From assembly GCF_037414475.1 (NCBI RefSeq), contig NZ_CP147913.1:496001-560000 (forward strand): a stretch of DNA of 64,000 nucleotides, written 5' to 3'. Below, in pieces: positions 25,574-35,062 of the stretch (its first letter is position 1; each line of letters starts with the position of its first letter). The notes under the pieces were generated by a model, which saw nothing but the letters and a program-made list of their open reading frames with translations, was not told the DNA's origin and ran no database searches. This stretch comes from Myxococcus stipitatus (GTDB lineage: Bacteria; Myxococcota; Myxococcia; Myxococcales; Myxococcaceae). A program made the position numbers and the translations under genes.

Positions 25574-28500
25574 AGACACCGGGATGGATTCACGTCCTGA
25601 CCTGCGCCGTGGCACTGGCCGCACTCCCCGCGTTCGCCGAGGCGGACGTCTTCGGACTCGGCAGCGGCAGGGACAAAGCACTCACGGTCCAGGGCCACGA
25701 GAGCCGGGTCGTCAACAGCTACGCGGCGGTGACCGCGCCCTTGAACAAGGGGGCCCGGGAGATTCGGGTCGACACGCTCCAGGGCTTCGACGACGGCGAC
25801 CTGGTGATGGTGTTGCAGACCCGGGATGTGGGGCCCGTCCCCGCGTCGTCGTTCATGGCGTTCACCCTTCCTCTGTTCGACGAGAGCCCCGTGGGCCTGT
25901 GGGAGCTGGCGCGCGTGGAGCGAGCGATGGGCAGGTCGCTGATGCTCACCCGCCCTCTGCTGCACGACTTCGCGGCCCCCTACACGCAGGTCATCCGGGT
26001 TCCCGAGTTCAAGAGCGTCACCGTGCATCCGCTCGGGGAGATCAAGGCCCGAGCCTGGAACGGGACGACGGGCGGCGTGGTGGCGTTCCTCGTCGACGGG
26101 ACGCTGCACAACAACGGCGTCATCACCGCGAGCGGCGCGGGCTTCCAACAGGGTTGGGTCAACGAGTCGGACAACTTGGCCCTGGGCTGCGTGAATGACC
26201 GTGGAACGTGCGAGCGCGTCACCAGCGACGTCCTGCTTCGCCGGCTGCCCATGGGGGGCGGTGGCGCCATCTTCTTTCGAGCCCACGCCCTCATCGGCGC
26301 CGGGCGCATCGAGGCCAAGGGCGTGCCGGGCCCAGGCGCCCCGGGCGGAGGAAGCATCTCCGCGCGACTGGTCGAACGTGCCGAGTGTGAGGTCCTGAGT
26401 GTCCAGGGAGCTCCGAGCAGTTCCCCCTGGGTGTCGGGCGCGCAAGGGGGCACGGGTGGAGGCACGGTGCTGCTCCAGGCTGGCACGTTCACGGGATGTC
26501 CCGTGCGGGTGTCGGAGGTCGAAGCGCGAATCGCGGCGCTGGGCCCATCCCAGACGGGCGACACCGGAGGGCAGGTCCTCTGGGAGCATCCGCTGGTGAT
26601 TCCCATGGCGCCGCTCTTCTCCTCGCCAGGAGATGGGGTCCGGCTGAAGAACGCGATGCCACGGCTGAGCGGCCTGGGTGACCCGGGGGCCACCGTCTTC
26701 CTGAGCCTCGAGGATATCGAGCGGCCCTCCCTGGGTCCGGTGGACCTGCCATCCACGCGAGTGGACGAGTCCGGAGGCTTCACGCTCGAGGTTCCCGCGC
26801 CCCTCTCGGATGGAACCTACGCACTCACCGCCTACACGGAGCTCGAGGGGCTCACCAGCCCCACGAGTCCCGCCATCTACTTCACGGTCGACGGACAGCT
26901 CGCGGCCAGCGCGCCCACGATCCTCGTCCCCGAGGAGGACGAGGTCGTGGGCACCCACTTCCCCACGTTCTCCGGGCGAGCCACGGCCAACCTCTTGGTG
27001 CGCGTGCTGCGCAATGGGATTCCGATTGGAGAGACCCGGGCGAACAGCAGCAAGGACTGGTCCGTTGTCTCCAACACGCAGTTCGACCCGGGTCCGGCGA
27101 CCGTGACCGCGGTCATCATCGACGCAGATGGCAATCCCGGCACCGAGGCGAGTCGCTCCTTCGTCGTGGCCATTCCTCCTCCGCTCGTTCCCGTCTTCGT
27201 GACCCCTGTCCCCGGTAGCACGGTCAACACCACGAAGCCCGTCTTCACGGGCACGGCCCGTCGAGGGAACACGGTGCGCATCCTCCACGAGGGGACGGAG
27301 ATTGCGTCCGCCACCGTGGACACCGATGACACGTGGACAGCGACGGCCACGACGGCACTTCCGCAGGGAAACATCTCCGTCACCGCGACCGCCACCAACT
27401 CCATCGGAGAGACGAGCACGGCTTCCGCTGCTCACACCTTCGATGTGGATACCGTGGCCCCCAACGCTCCGGTCATCGAGACCCCCACCTCCGGCACCAC
27501 TGTCGCCACCACCAGGCCCACTTTCACGGGGACCGCTGAAATCGGCAGCACCGTGCGCATCTTCCACGGCGCCACCGAGATTGGCTTCGCAACGACGGCC
27601 GCCACCGGCAGGTTCACCGTCACGGCCACGACAGCCCTTCCCCAGGACTCGGTCTCCGTGACAGCCACCGCCACGGACGCCTCGGGCAACACGAGCACGG
27701 CCTCGGCGGCTCGCAACTTCAAGGTGGACACCGTGGCCCCCGGTGTCCCTGTGTTCGATTCACCCGCGTCCGGCACCACCGTCGCCTCCACCAGGCCCAC
27801 TCTCGCGGGTACCGCTGAAATCGGAAGCACCGTGCGCATCTTCCACGGCGCCACCGAGATTGGCTTCGGAACGACGGCCGCCACTGGCAGGTTTTCGATC
27901 ACGGCCACGACAGACCTTCCCCAGGACTCAGTCTCCGTGACGGCCACCGCCACCGACACGGCGAACAACACGAGCACGCCTTCGGCGGCTCATTCCTTCT
28001 TCATCGACACCGTGGCCCCGGGCGCGCCAGTCATCGAGACGCCCGCCTCTGGCACCACCGTCACCACCACCAAGCCCACCTTCACGGGCACCGCTGAAGT
28101 CGGAAGCACCGTGCGCATCTTCCGCGGCGGCTCCGAGCTCGGCTTCGCAACGACGGGCGTCGACGGCAGGTTCTCGGTGACAGCCACGACGGCCCTCCCC
28201 GAGGGCTCGGTCTCCGTGACAGCCACCGCCACCGATGCCCCTGGCAACGCGGGCCCGGCTTCGGCGGCCCACGCCTTCTCCGTTGACTCGGTGGCGCCGA
28301 GCGCGCCGGTCATCGACACGCCCGCCGCTGGCATCACCATCACCACCACCACGCCCACCTTCGCGGGCACCGCGGAAGCCGACAGCATCGTGCGCATCTT
28401 CCGCAATGGAACCGAGCTCGGCTTCGCGACGACGGCCGCCACAGGCAGGTTCTCGGTGACAGTCACGACGGCCCTTCCCCAGGGTTCGATCTCCGTGACC

Positions 28501-31500
28501 GCCACCGCCACCGATGTCCCAGGCAACACGAGCACGGCCTCGGCGCCTCACTCCTTCTCCGTGGACTCCGTGGCCCCAGACGCCCCCGTGTTCGAGACGC
28601 CTGCCGCGGGCACGACCGTCGCCACCACCACGCCCACGTTCAAGGGCACCGCCGAAGCCGGCAGCATCGTCCGCATCTTCCGCGACGGGAACGAGCTCGG
28701 CTTCACGACGACGGCCGCTGATCGCAAGTTCTCGGTGACGACCACGACGGCCCTCCCCCAGGGCCTGATCTCAGTGACCGCCACCGCCACCGATGCCCTG
28801 GGCAACACGAGCACGGCCTCGGCGCCTCACAGCTTCAGTATCGACAGTCAGCCCCCCCAGCCGCCCGCGTTCGAGAGCCCCGATGTCAACGCGTTGGTGA
28901 ACACGGCCACGCCGACCTTCGAGGGCACCGCCGAAGTCGGCAGCACCATTCGCATCCTGCGCAACGGAAGCCAGATCGGCATCGGCAACACGGGTGGCGA
29001 TGGCAGGTGGACAGCGACCGCCACGACGGCCCTTCCCCAAGGTTCGGTGTCCGTGACCGCCACCGCCACGGATGCCGTGGGCAATACGAGCGCCGCCTCC
29101 CCTCCACACACCTTCACCGTGGACAGCCGGGCGCCCAATCCCCCCGCCATCGAGAAGCCCGACGCCAACAGCTCCGTCAACACCGCCCAGCCCCTCTTCA
29201 CGGGCACCGCCGAAGCAGGCAGCACCGTCAACATCCTCTTCGGGGGGAACCCCATCGGCTCCGGGGTGACGGGCGGCGACAACAAGTGGACGGTGTCCCC
29301 CACGTCGCCCCTCCCCGAGGGGAGTGTCTCCGTGACGGCGACGGCCACCGATGCCGCGGGGAACACGAGCGCCCCGTCGGCGGCTCGCGGCTTCAAGGTG
29401 GACACCCGATTCCCGGACCCGCCCGTGATTCAATCCCCCGGTCCCAACGCCAGAGTGGGGACGGCGACGCCCACGTTCTCGGGCGAAGCCGAGCCGGACG
29501 CCAGCATCATCATCTTCGTGGATGGAACGCACCTCGCCACCATCCCGGCGAACAGCTCCGGAAGGTGGAGCACCCCTTCGACCCGGACGTTGAGCGAAGC
29601 AAGTCATGTCGTGACGGCCACGGCGACCGATGCGGCGGGCAACAAGGGTCCAGAGGCCCGGCACACCTTCGAGGTGGATCTCTCGGCCCCTCTCGCCCCT
29701 GTGATTTCCGCACCCGCGGCTGACACCTCGGTGGGAACCACCACGCCCACCTTCAGCGGCTCCGCCGAGGCCGAAAGCACGGTGCGCATCACCTACAACG
29801 GGAGCGAGATTGGCTCCGGTCCGGCGGCCCTCGATGGGGCCTGGTCTATCACCTCCAACACGGCGCTTCCCCAGGGCACCGTCATCGTGACCGCGACCGC
29901 GACGGACGTCGCCGGCAATCGAAGCCCCGCCTCGGCTCCCCGTCGATTCATTGTCGACACCATCGCGCCCCCGGCCCCGAGCATCAGCAAGCCCGCCACG
30001 CGTGAATGGGTGACCGTGGCGACGCCCGTCTTCGAAGGCACCGCCGACCCCAACAGCACGGTGAACGTCCTGCGCAATGGGAGTGTCATCGCGACAGGCA
30101 AGGCGGGCACCGACTCGAAATGGCAACTGACCGCCAACACGAACCTCCCCGAGGGAGACATCACCGTGACGGCGACCGCCACGGACGAGGCCTCCAACGT
30201 GGGCCCGGCTTCGGCGCCCCGTGACTTCCGCATCGACACCATCGCCCCCAGTCAACCCACGTTCAGCCAGCCGGGCGCGGGCGTCCATCTGAACAAGAAC
30301 ACGCCGACCTTCGCGGGCACCGCCGACGAAGGCAGCAAGGTCCGCATCTATCGCAAGCAGGGGAACACCGACGTCTTCATCGAGGAAGTCACCGCCGGAG
30401 TCGGCAACCAGTGGACCTACACCGTCACGGCGGCGAAGGCCTTCCCCGAGGGGCTCGTGACGGTGACGGCCACCGCCAGGGACGAGGCTGGCAACAACAG
30501 CGCGCCTGCCGTGTCCCTCCAGTTCACGGTGGATACCGTCCTCCCGGAGAAGCCACAAATCAACGTCCCCATCCCCTCCGTGGTGATCACCAACAGACCG
30601 GTCATCAGTGGCACGGTCGTCGGTGGTTCGACGGTGACACTCAGCGCCGACGGAACGGTGCTCGGCACCGCCCCGGTGACGAGCGGCGGCGACTGGACCT
30701 ACACCCCCACGACCAACCTCGCCGAGGGCTCACGGTTCATCGAGGTCTACGCGACGGATGAGGCGACCAATCGAGGGCCGACCGCGTCCAAGACCTTCAT
30801 CGTCGACACCACTCCCCCGCCCCCTCCGCGCATCGAGGTCCCCGTCGTGGGCACCCGCGTGGGTCCCAACGGAACGGAGTTCAGGGGAACCGCCGAGCCA
30901 GGGAGCACCGTCAATGTCTATCTCACGGACCCCATGGGCATCCGTCACACCGTCGCCACCGATGACGCGGACCCCAATGGAATCTGGAGCGTGCCGACCA
31001 CCAGGGTGAACGTCCATGGAGATCAGCTCGTCATGACGGCCACTGCCACGGATGTCTTCCTGCGCGAGGGCCTCCCCTCTCCAGACATCCGAATCTCGGT
31101 GGACATCGAGGCCCCGCCGACTCCGACTTTCGACACGCCCAAAGACAATCAAGTCTTCAACAAGCGGCGCCCTGACTTCACGGGCTCCACCACGGCTGGC
31201 GCGAGAGTGACGGTGCAAGTCAGTGGCTTCGAGGAGCCGACCGTGACGGCGGACGGGAATGGCAAATGGACCGTGTCGTCCTCGAGAGACCTCTTGGAGT
31301 TTCCAAACTCCTACTCCGTCCAAGCCTGGGCCGCCGACGACCTCGGGAACGTGAGCAAACGTTCCTCCGCGATTCCCTTCACCATCGACGTGACCAAGCC
31401 TGTCACGAAGATCGTGGCCCCCCTGGATGATGCCACCCTCACCGACCCCGCGCCGCTCATCCGGGGAACGTCGGAGCCCAACAGCACCGTGACGCTCAGC

Positions 31501-32604
31501 CTGGGCGCGACGACCTTTCCAAACATTCCGGTCAACAACGACGGAATCTGGAGGTACCAGTCCGGACCGCTCGCGCATGGCAAGTATACCGTGCAGGCGA
31601 GTGCCGTGGACCGAGCGGGCAACGCGGGGGAAACCGCCACCATCACCTTCACCCTCGACCTCGTCCTCCCGGATGCCCCCAAGGTGACGATTCCCGGCCC
31701 CGGGACGTTCGTGAACGTGCCGCGTCCCACCATCCGTGGCACCACCACGAAGCCCTGCGCCAAGGTCGTGGTGAAGGTGAATGACGTGAGGCAGGAACCC
31801 GCGGCGGTGGTCGACAGCGGCGGAGCGTGGAAGTTCACCCCCTCGGCGGACTTGCCCGAAAAGGAGAACAAGGTCGCGGCGTTCTGCCTGGATGGTTTCG
31901 ACCGGGAGAGCGAGGACTCCGCCAGCCACTCGTTCACGGTGGATACCCAGAAGCCTGGGGTCCCCATCATCGAGACGCCAGAGGCGGGCTCCTTCAACGG
32001 CCCCACCTTCGACACCGTCACGGGAACCGCGGAGCCTGAAACCCTCATCACCGCGACGCTCAACGGGCTCGCGGTGGGAACCGCCCAGGCCGACAGCACG
32101 GGACGCTGGTCACTGAAGATCGGACTGACCATCCTCCATGGCGAGCAGCGGTTCCAGGCCACGACCACTGACAGGGCGCAGAACGTCAGCGCCCCATCCG
32201 CCCCTCACGTGTTCAAGGTGGACAAGACGAAGCCGGTCAGCGTGCTGACGGGAGTCCCGGAGGGCACCAGCGCGCTCTCCACGGTCACCTTCTCGATGGG
32301 CACCAAGGACCCGGAGGACAACGCCACCTTCCGGTGCTCACTGGATGGAGAGCCCCTCTCGCCCTGCGTCAGCCCGCACACCCTCCGAGGACTGCCGGAG
32401 GGCCGCCGTGAGCTCATCGTCGAGGCGACGGACCGCGTGGGCAATGTCGAGGAAGCCCCCATCCATCACGTCTGGGATGTCAGGCATCCCAGCGCGGTGG
32501 AAGGCGGTGGCGTGGGATGCTCGAGCACCGCGGGCCCCATCCCCGGCGCAGTGCTCTGGTTGGCGTGGGTCGGCTGGCTCGGCCTTCGCCGCCGCCGGAG
32601 CTGA
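25570..32604 (+). CDS. Giant Ig-like-repeat surface protein, AgmC-like, with MYXO-CTERM-like tail
   Basis: A 2344-residue secreted protein. It starts MKTPGWIHVLTCAVALAALPAFAEADV (signal peptide). An N-terminal domain of ~400 residues has FDDGDLVMVLQTRDVG and glycine-rich strands. About nineteen tandem bacterial Ig-like domains of ~93 residues follow, each of the pattern 'P.F.GTAE.GS.V.I......G...T...G.W.......LP.G...VTATATD..GN.S'. One different domain with paired Cys comes near the end. The last 30 residues (GCSSTAGPIPG, a hydrophobic helix, then RRRRS) fit the MYXO-CTERM sorting signal of myxobacteria. The ATG at 25570 overlaps the OmpA stop. The layout resembles proteins named AgmC (adventurous gliding motility), a link I infer from architecture only. 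Confidence 0.85.
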   Translation: MKTPGWIHVLTCAVALAALPAFAEADVFGLGSGRDKALTVQGHESRVVNSYAAVTAPLNKGAREIRVDTLQGFDDGDLVMVLQTRDVGPVPASSFMAFTLPLFDESPVGLWELARVERAMGRSLMLTRPLLHDFAAPYTQVIRVPEFKSVTVHPLGEIKARAWNGTTGGVVAFLVDGTLHNNGVITASGAGFQQGWVNESDNLALGCVNDRGTCERVTSDVLLRRLPMGGGGAIFFRAHALIGAGRIEAKGVPGPGAPGGGSISARLVERAECEVLSVQGAPSSSPWVSGAQGGTGGGTVLLQAGTFTGCPVRVSEVEARIAALGPSQTGDTGGQVLWEHPLVIPMAPLFSSPGDGVRLKNAMPRLSGLGDPGATVFLSLEDIERPSLGPVDLPSTRVDESGGFTLEVPAPLSDGTYALTAYTELEGLTSPTSPAIYFTVDGQLAASAPTILVPEEDEVVGTHFPTFSGRATANLLVRVLRNGIPIGETRANSSKDWSVVSNTQFDPGPATVTAVIIDADGNPGTEASRSFVVAIPPPLVPVFVTPVPGSTVNTTKPVFTGTARRGNTVRILHEGTEIASATVDTDDTWTATATTALPQGNISVTATATNSIGETSTASAAHTFDVDTVAPNAPVIETPTSGTTVATTRPTFTGTAEIGSTVRIFHGATEIGFATTAATGRFTVTATTALPQDSVSVTATATDASGNTSTASAARNFKVDTVAPGVPVFDSPASGTTVASTRPTLAGTAEIGSTVRIFHGATEIGFGTTAATGRFSITATTDLPQDSVSVTATATDTANNTSTPSAAHSFFIDTVAPGAPVIETPASGTTVTTTKPTFTGTAEVGSTVRIFRGGSELGFATTGVDGRFSVTATTALPEGSVSVTATATDAPGNAGPASAAHAFSVDSVAPSAPVIDTPAAGITITTTTPTFAGTAEADSIVRIFRNGTELGFATTAATGRFSVTVTTALPQGSISVTATATDVPGNTSTASAPHSFSVDSVAPDAPVFETPAAGTTVATTTPTFKGTAEAGSIVRIFRDGNELGFTTTAADRKFSVTTTTALPQGLISVTATATDALGNTSTASAPHSFSIDSQPPQPPAFESPDVNALVNTATPTFEGTAEVGSTIRILRNGSQIGIGNTGGDGRWTATATTALPQGSVSVTATATDAVGNTSAASPPHTFTVDSRAPNPPAIEKPDANSSVNTAQPLFTGTAEAGSTVNILFGGNPIGSGVTGGDNKWTVSPTSPLPEGSVSVTATATDAAGNTSAPSAARGFKVDTRFPDPPVIQSPGPNARVGTATPTFSGEAEPDASIIIFVDGTHLATIPANSSGRWSTPSTRTLSEASHVVTATATDAAGNKGPEARHTFEVDLSAPLAPVISAPAADTSVGTTTPTFSGSAEAESTVRITYNGSEIGSGPAALDGAWSITSNTALPQGTVIVTATATDVAGNRSPASAPRRFIVDTIAPPAPSISKPATREWVTVATPVFEGTADPNSTVNVLRNGSVIATGKAGTDSKWQLTANTNLPEGDITVTATATDEASNVGPASAPRDFRIDTIAPSQPTFSQPGAGVHLNKNTPTFAGTADEGSKVRIYRKQGNTDVFIEEVTAGVGNQWTYTVTAAKAFPEGLVTVTATARDEAGNNSAPAVSLQFTVDTVLPEKPQINVPIPSVVITNRPVISGTVVGGSTVTLSADGTVLGTAPVTSGGDWTYTPTTNLAEGSRFIEVYATDEATNRGPTASKTFIVDTTPPPPPRIEVPVVGTRVGPNGTEFRGTAEPGSTVNVYLTDPMGIRHTVATDDADPNGIWSVPTTRVNVHGDQLVMTATATDVFLREGLPSPDIRISVDIEAPPTPTFDTPKDNQVFNKRRPDFTGSTTAGARVTVQVSGFEEPTVTADGNGKWTVSSSRDLLEFPNSYSVQAWAADDLGNVSKRSSAIPFTIDVTKPVTKIVAPLDDATLTDPAPLIRGTSEPNSTVTLSLGATTFPNIPVNNDGIWRYQSGPLAHGKYTVQASAVDRAGNAGETATITFTLDLVLPDAPKVTIPGPGTFVNVPRPTIRGTTTKPCAKVVVKVNDVRQEPAAVVDSGGAWKFTPSADLPEKENKVAAFCLDGFDRESEDSASHSFTVDTQKPGVPIIETPEAGSFNGPTFDTVTGTAEPETLITATLNGLAVGTAQADSTGRWSLKIGLTILHGEQRFQATTTDRAQNVSAPSAPHVFKVDKTKPVSVLTGVPEGTSALSTVTFSMGTKDPEDNATFRCSLDGEPLSPCVSPHTLRGLPEGRRELIVEATDRVGNVEEAPIHHVWDVRHPSAVEGGGVGCSSTAGPIPGAVLWLAWVGWLGLRRRRS
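27454..28848. repeat. Five near-identical 279-bp tandem repeats coding Ig-like domains
   Basis: The phrase GTGGCCCC (or GTGGCGCC) that opens each domain recurs at 27454, 27733, 28012, 28291 and 28570, a constant spacing of 279 bp (93 codons). Domains on either side are recognisable but more diverged, so this block is the youngest or most homogenised part of the array. Such arrays expand and shrink by recombination. Confidence 0.85.
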
Positions 32605-32659
32605 CGCGCGCGGGGCGCACTGCGCCGGGTGGAGACGCCCGGCTCAAATGGCGCTTGCA

Positions 32660-32686
32660 GGTGGAGGCCCGCTGGGGGCCTCCACC
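32660..32686. terminator. Strong bidirectional hairpin between convergent genes
   Basis: A perfect 11-bp stem (GGTGGAGGCCC / GGGCCTCCACC) with a five-base loop lies between the stop of the Ig-repeat gene (+) and the stop of the STAS gene (-). It has no clear T-run, but strength and position make it a likely shared terminator. Confidence 0.65.
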
Positions 32687-32689
32687 GAA

Positions 32690-33181
32690 TCAGGCGAGAG
32701 AAGACCGGGGCGTCGCGCGCGTGGCCAGGCCCAGCATCTCATCCGCGAGCCGCTGGGCCTCTTCGCGCTCCGACTCGGCCGTGCGCGCGCCCACCGCCTG
32801 GATGCCCAACAGCGCCAGGCCCTCTTCCAGCCCCAGCGCCGTCTCCACGCCGTCCAGTTGGATGCCCATGCTCTGCAGCGTGAGCGCCACGTCCGCGCCC
32901 ATGCCGGACAGCACGGTGCGCGTGCCCATCAACCGGGCCGAGCCGGCGAGCCGCGCCAGCACCGCGCACAGGTGACTGTCCACCAACCACAGGCCGGAGA
33001 TGTCCACCACCATGCCCTTGGCGCCCGTGCGCTGGATGTCGGCCAGCACGTCCGAGCAGAGCTGCGCCGCCTGAGCATCGGTGATGTCGCCCTGGAGGGG
33101 AACGATGAGCTGTCCCCACAGCCGGATGATGGGAATGCGCGACAGCTCGCGCGAGTGCCGCGGAAGATCCGAGATGCTCAT
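32690..33181 (-). CDS. STAS-domain RsbS-like anti-sigma-factor antagonist
   Basis: A 163-residue STAS protein. RIPIIRLWGQLIVPLQGDI opens the domain. The regulatory-loop motif VVDISGLWLVDSHLCAVLARLAG near residue 60-80 carries the Ser equivalent to the phospho-acceptor of RsbS. TVLSGMGADVALTLQSMGI follows and is typical for RsbS. RsbS scaffolds bind RsbT-type kinases in stressosome-like complexes. A ~40-residue C-terminal extension is charged and helical. Its ATG overlaps the stop of the phosphatase gene upstream (ATGA). It is the last gene of the four-gene module. Confidence 0.85.
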   Translation of the reverse strand: MSISDLPRHSRELSRIPIIRLWGQLIVPLQGDITDAQAAQLCSDVLADIQRTGAKGMVVDISGLWLVDSHLCAVLARLAGSARLMGTRTVLSGMGADVALTLQSMGIQLDGVETALGLEEGLALLGIQAVGARTAESEREEAQRLADEMLGLATRATPRSSLA

Positions 33182-33753
33182 GACGGCTCCACGTCCGCCA
33201 CCAGCACGGTGGCGTCATCGGTGGTACGGCCAAAGCGCTCTAGCAGGAACGCACAAGCCATGTCAGGGGACTGCGTTCGGACCTGCTCCAGGTCCACTCG
33301 AAAGCTCAACCCATCGCTGAAGAGGGCCAGCCGATCTCCCGGCGCCAGCGGCGTCGATAGTGTCCGCAGCGAGCGGAACGACTGGCCCAGGATGCCCGGC
33401 GTGGGGAGCACCGGCACCCGTGTGCCCACCGTGCGCAGCTCCACGTTCCCCACGCCCCCACAGTGCAGTGTGTGCCCGTCGAACACCGCGAGCATCGCCG
33501 CCGCCCCCCGCCCCTGCTTCAGCGCCACGTGGAGCGCCTCCGCCATGGACGCAACGGACGTGTCCAGCACCACCTGGCTCAAACACCGAAACGCCTCACG
33601 GGAAGCCTGCGCCGCCGAGGGCCCGTGCCCCAGCGCGTCCACCACCGCGAGCAACGTGTACCGCCCCTCCGTCCGCACCAGCACCCCGTCGCCGTTCTCC
33701 ACCTCGCCCACCTTCGGACGCGACAGGTGGGCCACCGACAACCTCACAGCCAC
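33178..33753 (-). CDS. RsbX-like PP2C/SpoIIE-type phosphatase
   Basis: A 191-residue PPM-type phosphatase domain: GDGVLVRTEGRYTLLAVVDALGHGPSA carries the metal-binding Asp (VDALGHG), GVGNVELRT is the middle strand pair, LALFSDGL and TTDDATVLVADV are the later metal motifs. Such RsbX-like enzymes reset STAS proteins by removing phosphate. The GTG at 33753 was chosen because GGAG lies about eight bases upstream and it overlaps the end of the RsbT-like gene; a GTG six bases later is the alternative. Longer readings overlap the upstream gene and are unlikely. Confidence 0.85.
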   Translation of the reverse strand: MAVRLSVAHLSRPKVGEVENGDGVLVRTEGRYTLLAVVDALGHGPSAAQASREAFRCLSQVVLDTSVASMAEALHVALKQGRGAAAMLAVFDGHTLHCGGVGNVELRTVGTRVPVLPTPGILGQSFRSLRTLSTPLAPGDRLALFSDGLSFRVDLEQVRTQSPDMACAFLLERFGRTTDDATVLVADVEPS

Positions 33754-34445
33754 ACCTCGAACTCCACCTGCGTGCCGGAGATGCCGGTGTTCACCTCGAA
33801 CTTGTCCGCCAACCGCTTGACGCCCAAGAGGCCCAGGCCCATTCCCGTCTTGCTCCGGTACGTCCCGGACAGCACACGCTCGAGTTCGGGAATGCCCCGC
33901 CCCTGGTCCTCCGCGCGCACGCGCAAGAGCCGGCGCGGCGACTGCACGGGAATCAGCTGGATGGTGCCGCCCCCCGCGTACGAAATCTGGTTGCGCGCCA
34001 GCTCGCTCACCGCCGTCGCGACCTTCTGGCACTCGTAGCCGCGCCCGCCCAGCGCCTCGCACATCGCGCGCGCCGACAAACGAGCATGGCTCGCGTCCGC
34101 CTCCGTCCGCACCAGGTACGTCGTGGGCCGAGCCTCCGTCGAAGCCACCCCGGAGGCCGCCGGAGCGCTCGTCTCCCGAACCCCCGGCGAGGACGAAACG
34201 GCGGCGTTCGCCACCACCGCCTTGAGCTTCGCGGCCAGGTCCGGCCTCCGCGCCGGGTCCACGAAGTGGCGCGTCGCGGGCTCCAGCGCGTTGATGACCC
34301 GCGGCAGCTCCGCCGCGCTCATCGTGTCCGCCGACACCCGCAGCGACTCCAGCGTTCCGCGCAACACCAACCGCGCGGCCGTCTCCGACATGAAGTGCTG
34401 CAACACGCTCAACAGCTGAGCGCTCAACATGCCCCGGCTCACCAC
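33744..34445 (-). CDS. RsbT-like serine kinase with N-terminal helical extension
   Basis: A 233-residue protein whose last ~125 residues form an RsbT/RsbW-type ATP-binding domain: KVATAVSELARNQISYAGGG (N-box), EDQGRGIPELERVLSGTYRSK, and GMGLGLLGVKRLAD (G-box). RsbT kinases phosphorylate RsbS/RsbR STAS proteins. RsbT itself is ~133 residues, so the ~105-residue N-terminal helical part followed by a Ser/Ala/Pro linker is an addition. GTG at 34445 or 34442 (both overlapping the upstream stop region) or ATG at 34430 could start it; 34445 has GGGAGG about ten bases upstream. It sits between a second kinase-like gene and the phosphatase. Confidence 0.83.
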   Translation of the reverse strand: MVSRGMLSAQLLSVLQHFMSETAARLVLRGTLESLRVSADTMSAAELPRVINALEPATRHFVDPARRPDLAAKLKAVVANAAVSSSPGVRETSAPAASGVASTEARPTTYLVRTEADASHARLSARAMCEALGGRGYECQKVATAVSELARNQISYAGGGTIQLIPVQSPRRLLRVRAEDQGRGIPELERVLSGTYRSKTGMGLGLLGVKRLADKFEVNTGISGTQVEFEVWL

Positions 34446-34897
34446 GTTCTTCTCGCCTCCCGTGTCATGCGCTTGCGAGCAAACACTTCCAGACCTCCAC
34501 CCTCGCGGTTGGACACGCGGACCTCGTCGGTCAGCCGTCGCACCGCGGCACCACCTTCTCCCAGACTCTCACCCGGCAACGGCCCGGGGCGTCCCTCCCG
34601 GCCCGCGAAGAGCCGCTCGGGCTCCGGCATGCCAGGGCCCCGGTCCAGCGCGCGGATGCAAAGCCAGCCGTCCTCGCGCCACAGCTCCACCGTTCCACCC
34701 AGCCGCGTGTGGCGAACCAGGTTGGTGGCCAGCTCACTCACCACCAAGGCCACCTCCGCGCTGGACGCCGCCGGCATCCCCGAATCCCTGCTGAAACGCC
34801 GAGCCAACGACGCGGCCACCACCGCATCCACCGGATGGCGAACCACCACGGTCAACCGAGACTCGGGCACGACCGAGGACACTTGGAGCGACGGCAA
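34439..34897 (-). CDS. RsbT/RsbW-type HATPase protein, first gene of the module
   Basis: A 152-residue GHKL-type ATP-binding protein: SSAEVALVVSELATNLVRHTRLGG (N-box with ELATN), IRALDRGPGMPEPERLF (D-G motif), GESLGEGGAAVRRLTDEV (degenerate G-box). Such proteins act as anti-sigma kinases or RsbT-like switch kinases. TTG at 34897 is the first usable start, with CAGGGA about seven bases upstream; no ATG is available near it. It overlaps the next gene, indicating coupled translation of all four module genes. Which sigma factor it controls cannot be seen here. Confidence 0.8.
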   Translation of the reverse strand: MPSLQVSSVVPESRLTVVVRHPVDAVVAASLARRFSRDSGMPAASSAEVALVVSELATNLVRHTRLGGTVELWREDGWLCIRALDRGPGMPEPERLFAGREGRPGPLPGESLGEGGAAVRRLTDEVRVSNREGGGLEVFARKRMTREARRTW

Positions 34898-34972
34898 AAT
34901 CAGTCCCTGAGAAATCTGCTGGAGATTGCGAGAGTGAGAATCAGGCTACGAACGCCCACGGAATGTAAAGAG

Positions 34973-35062
34973 GTTCACAATCCACCCTGTGACACCGCTT
35001 CTTATCCCCGCAAGCGCTGTCCGAGTTTCTTGATTTCACTGTTTACAATCCATGTTTCACTG
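34973..35062. promoter_or_regulatory. Paired direct repeats upstream of the Rsb-type module
   Basis: The spacer 34898-35183 is clearly more A+T rich than its surroundings and carries two repeat families. TTTCACTG occurs at 35034-35041 and 35055-35062, 21 bp apart (two helical turns). GTTCACAATCC (34973-34983) and GTTTACAATCC (35041-35051) differ at one base. These are likely binding sites for a regulator of the module. No confident -35/-10 pair was fixed. Confidence 0.45.

Noticed and set aside
27454..28848. Regular repeats resembling a CRISPR array at first glance
   Set aside because: Units are 279 bp, in frame and coding Ig-like domains; there are no short repeats with unique spacers.
25555..30558. 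Long minus-strand open frames opposite the Ig-repeat gene
   Set aside because: They repeat with the same 279-bp period as the coding strand and are Gly/Arg/His-rich, as expected for shadows of the repeats.
33360..34910. A 516-codon plus-strand frame opposite the Rsb-type module
   Set aside because: Antisense to three overlapping, clearly recognisable genes; composition is Pro/Arg/Ser-rich.
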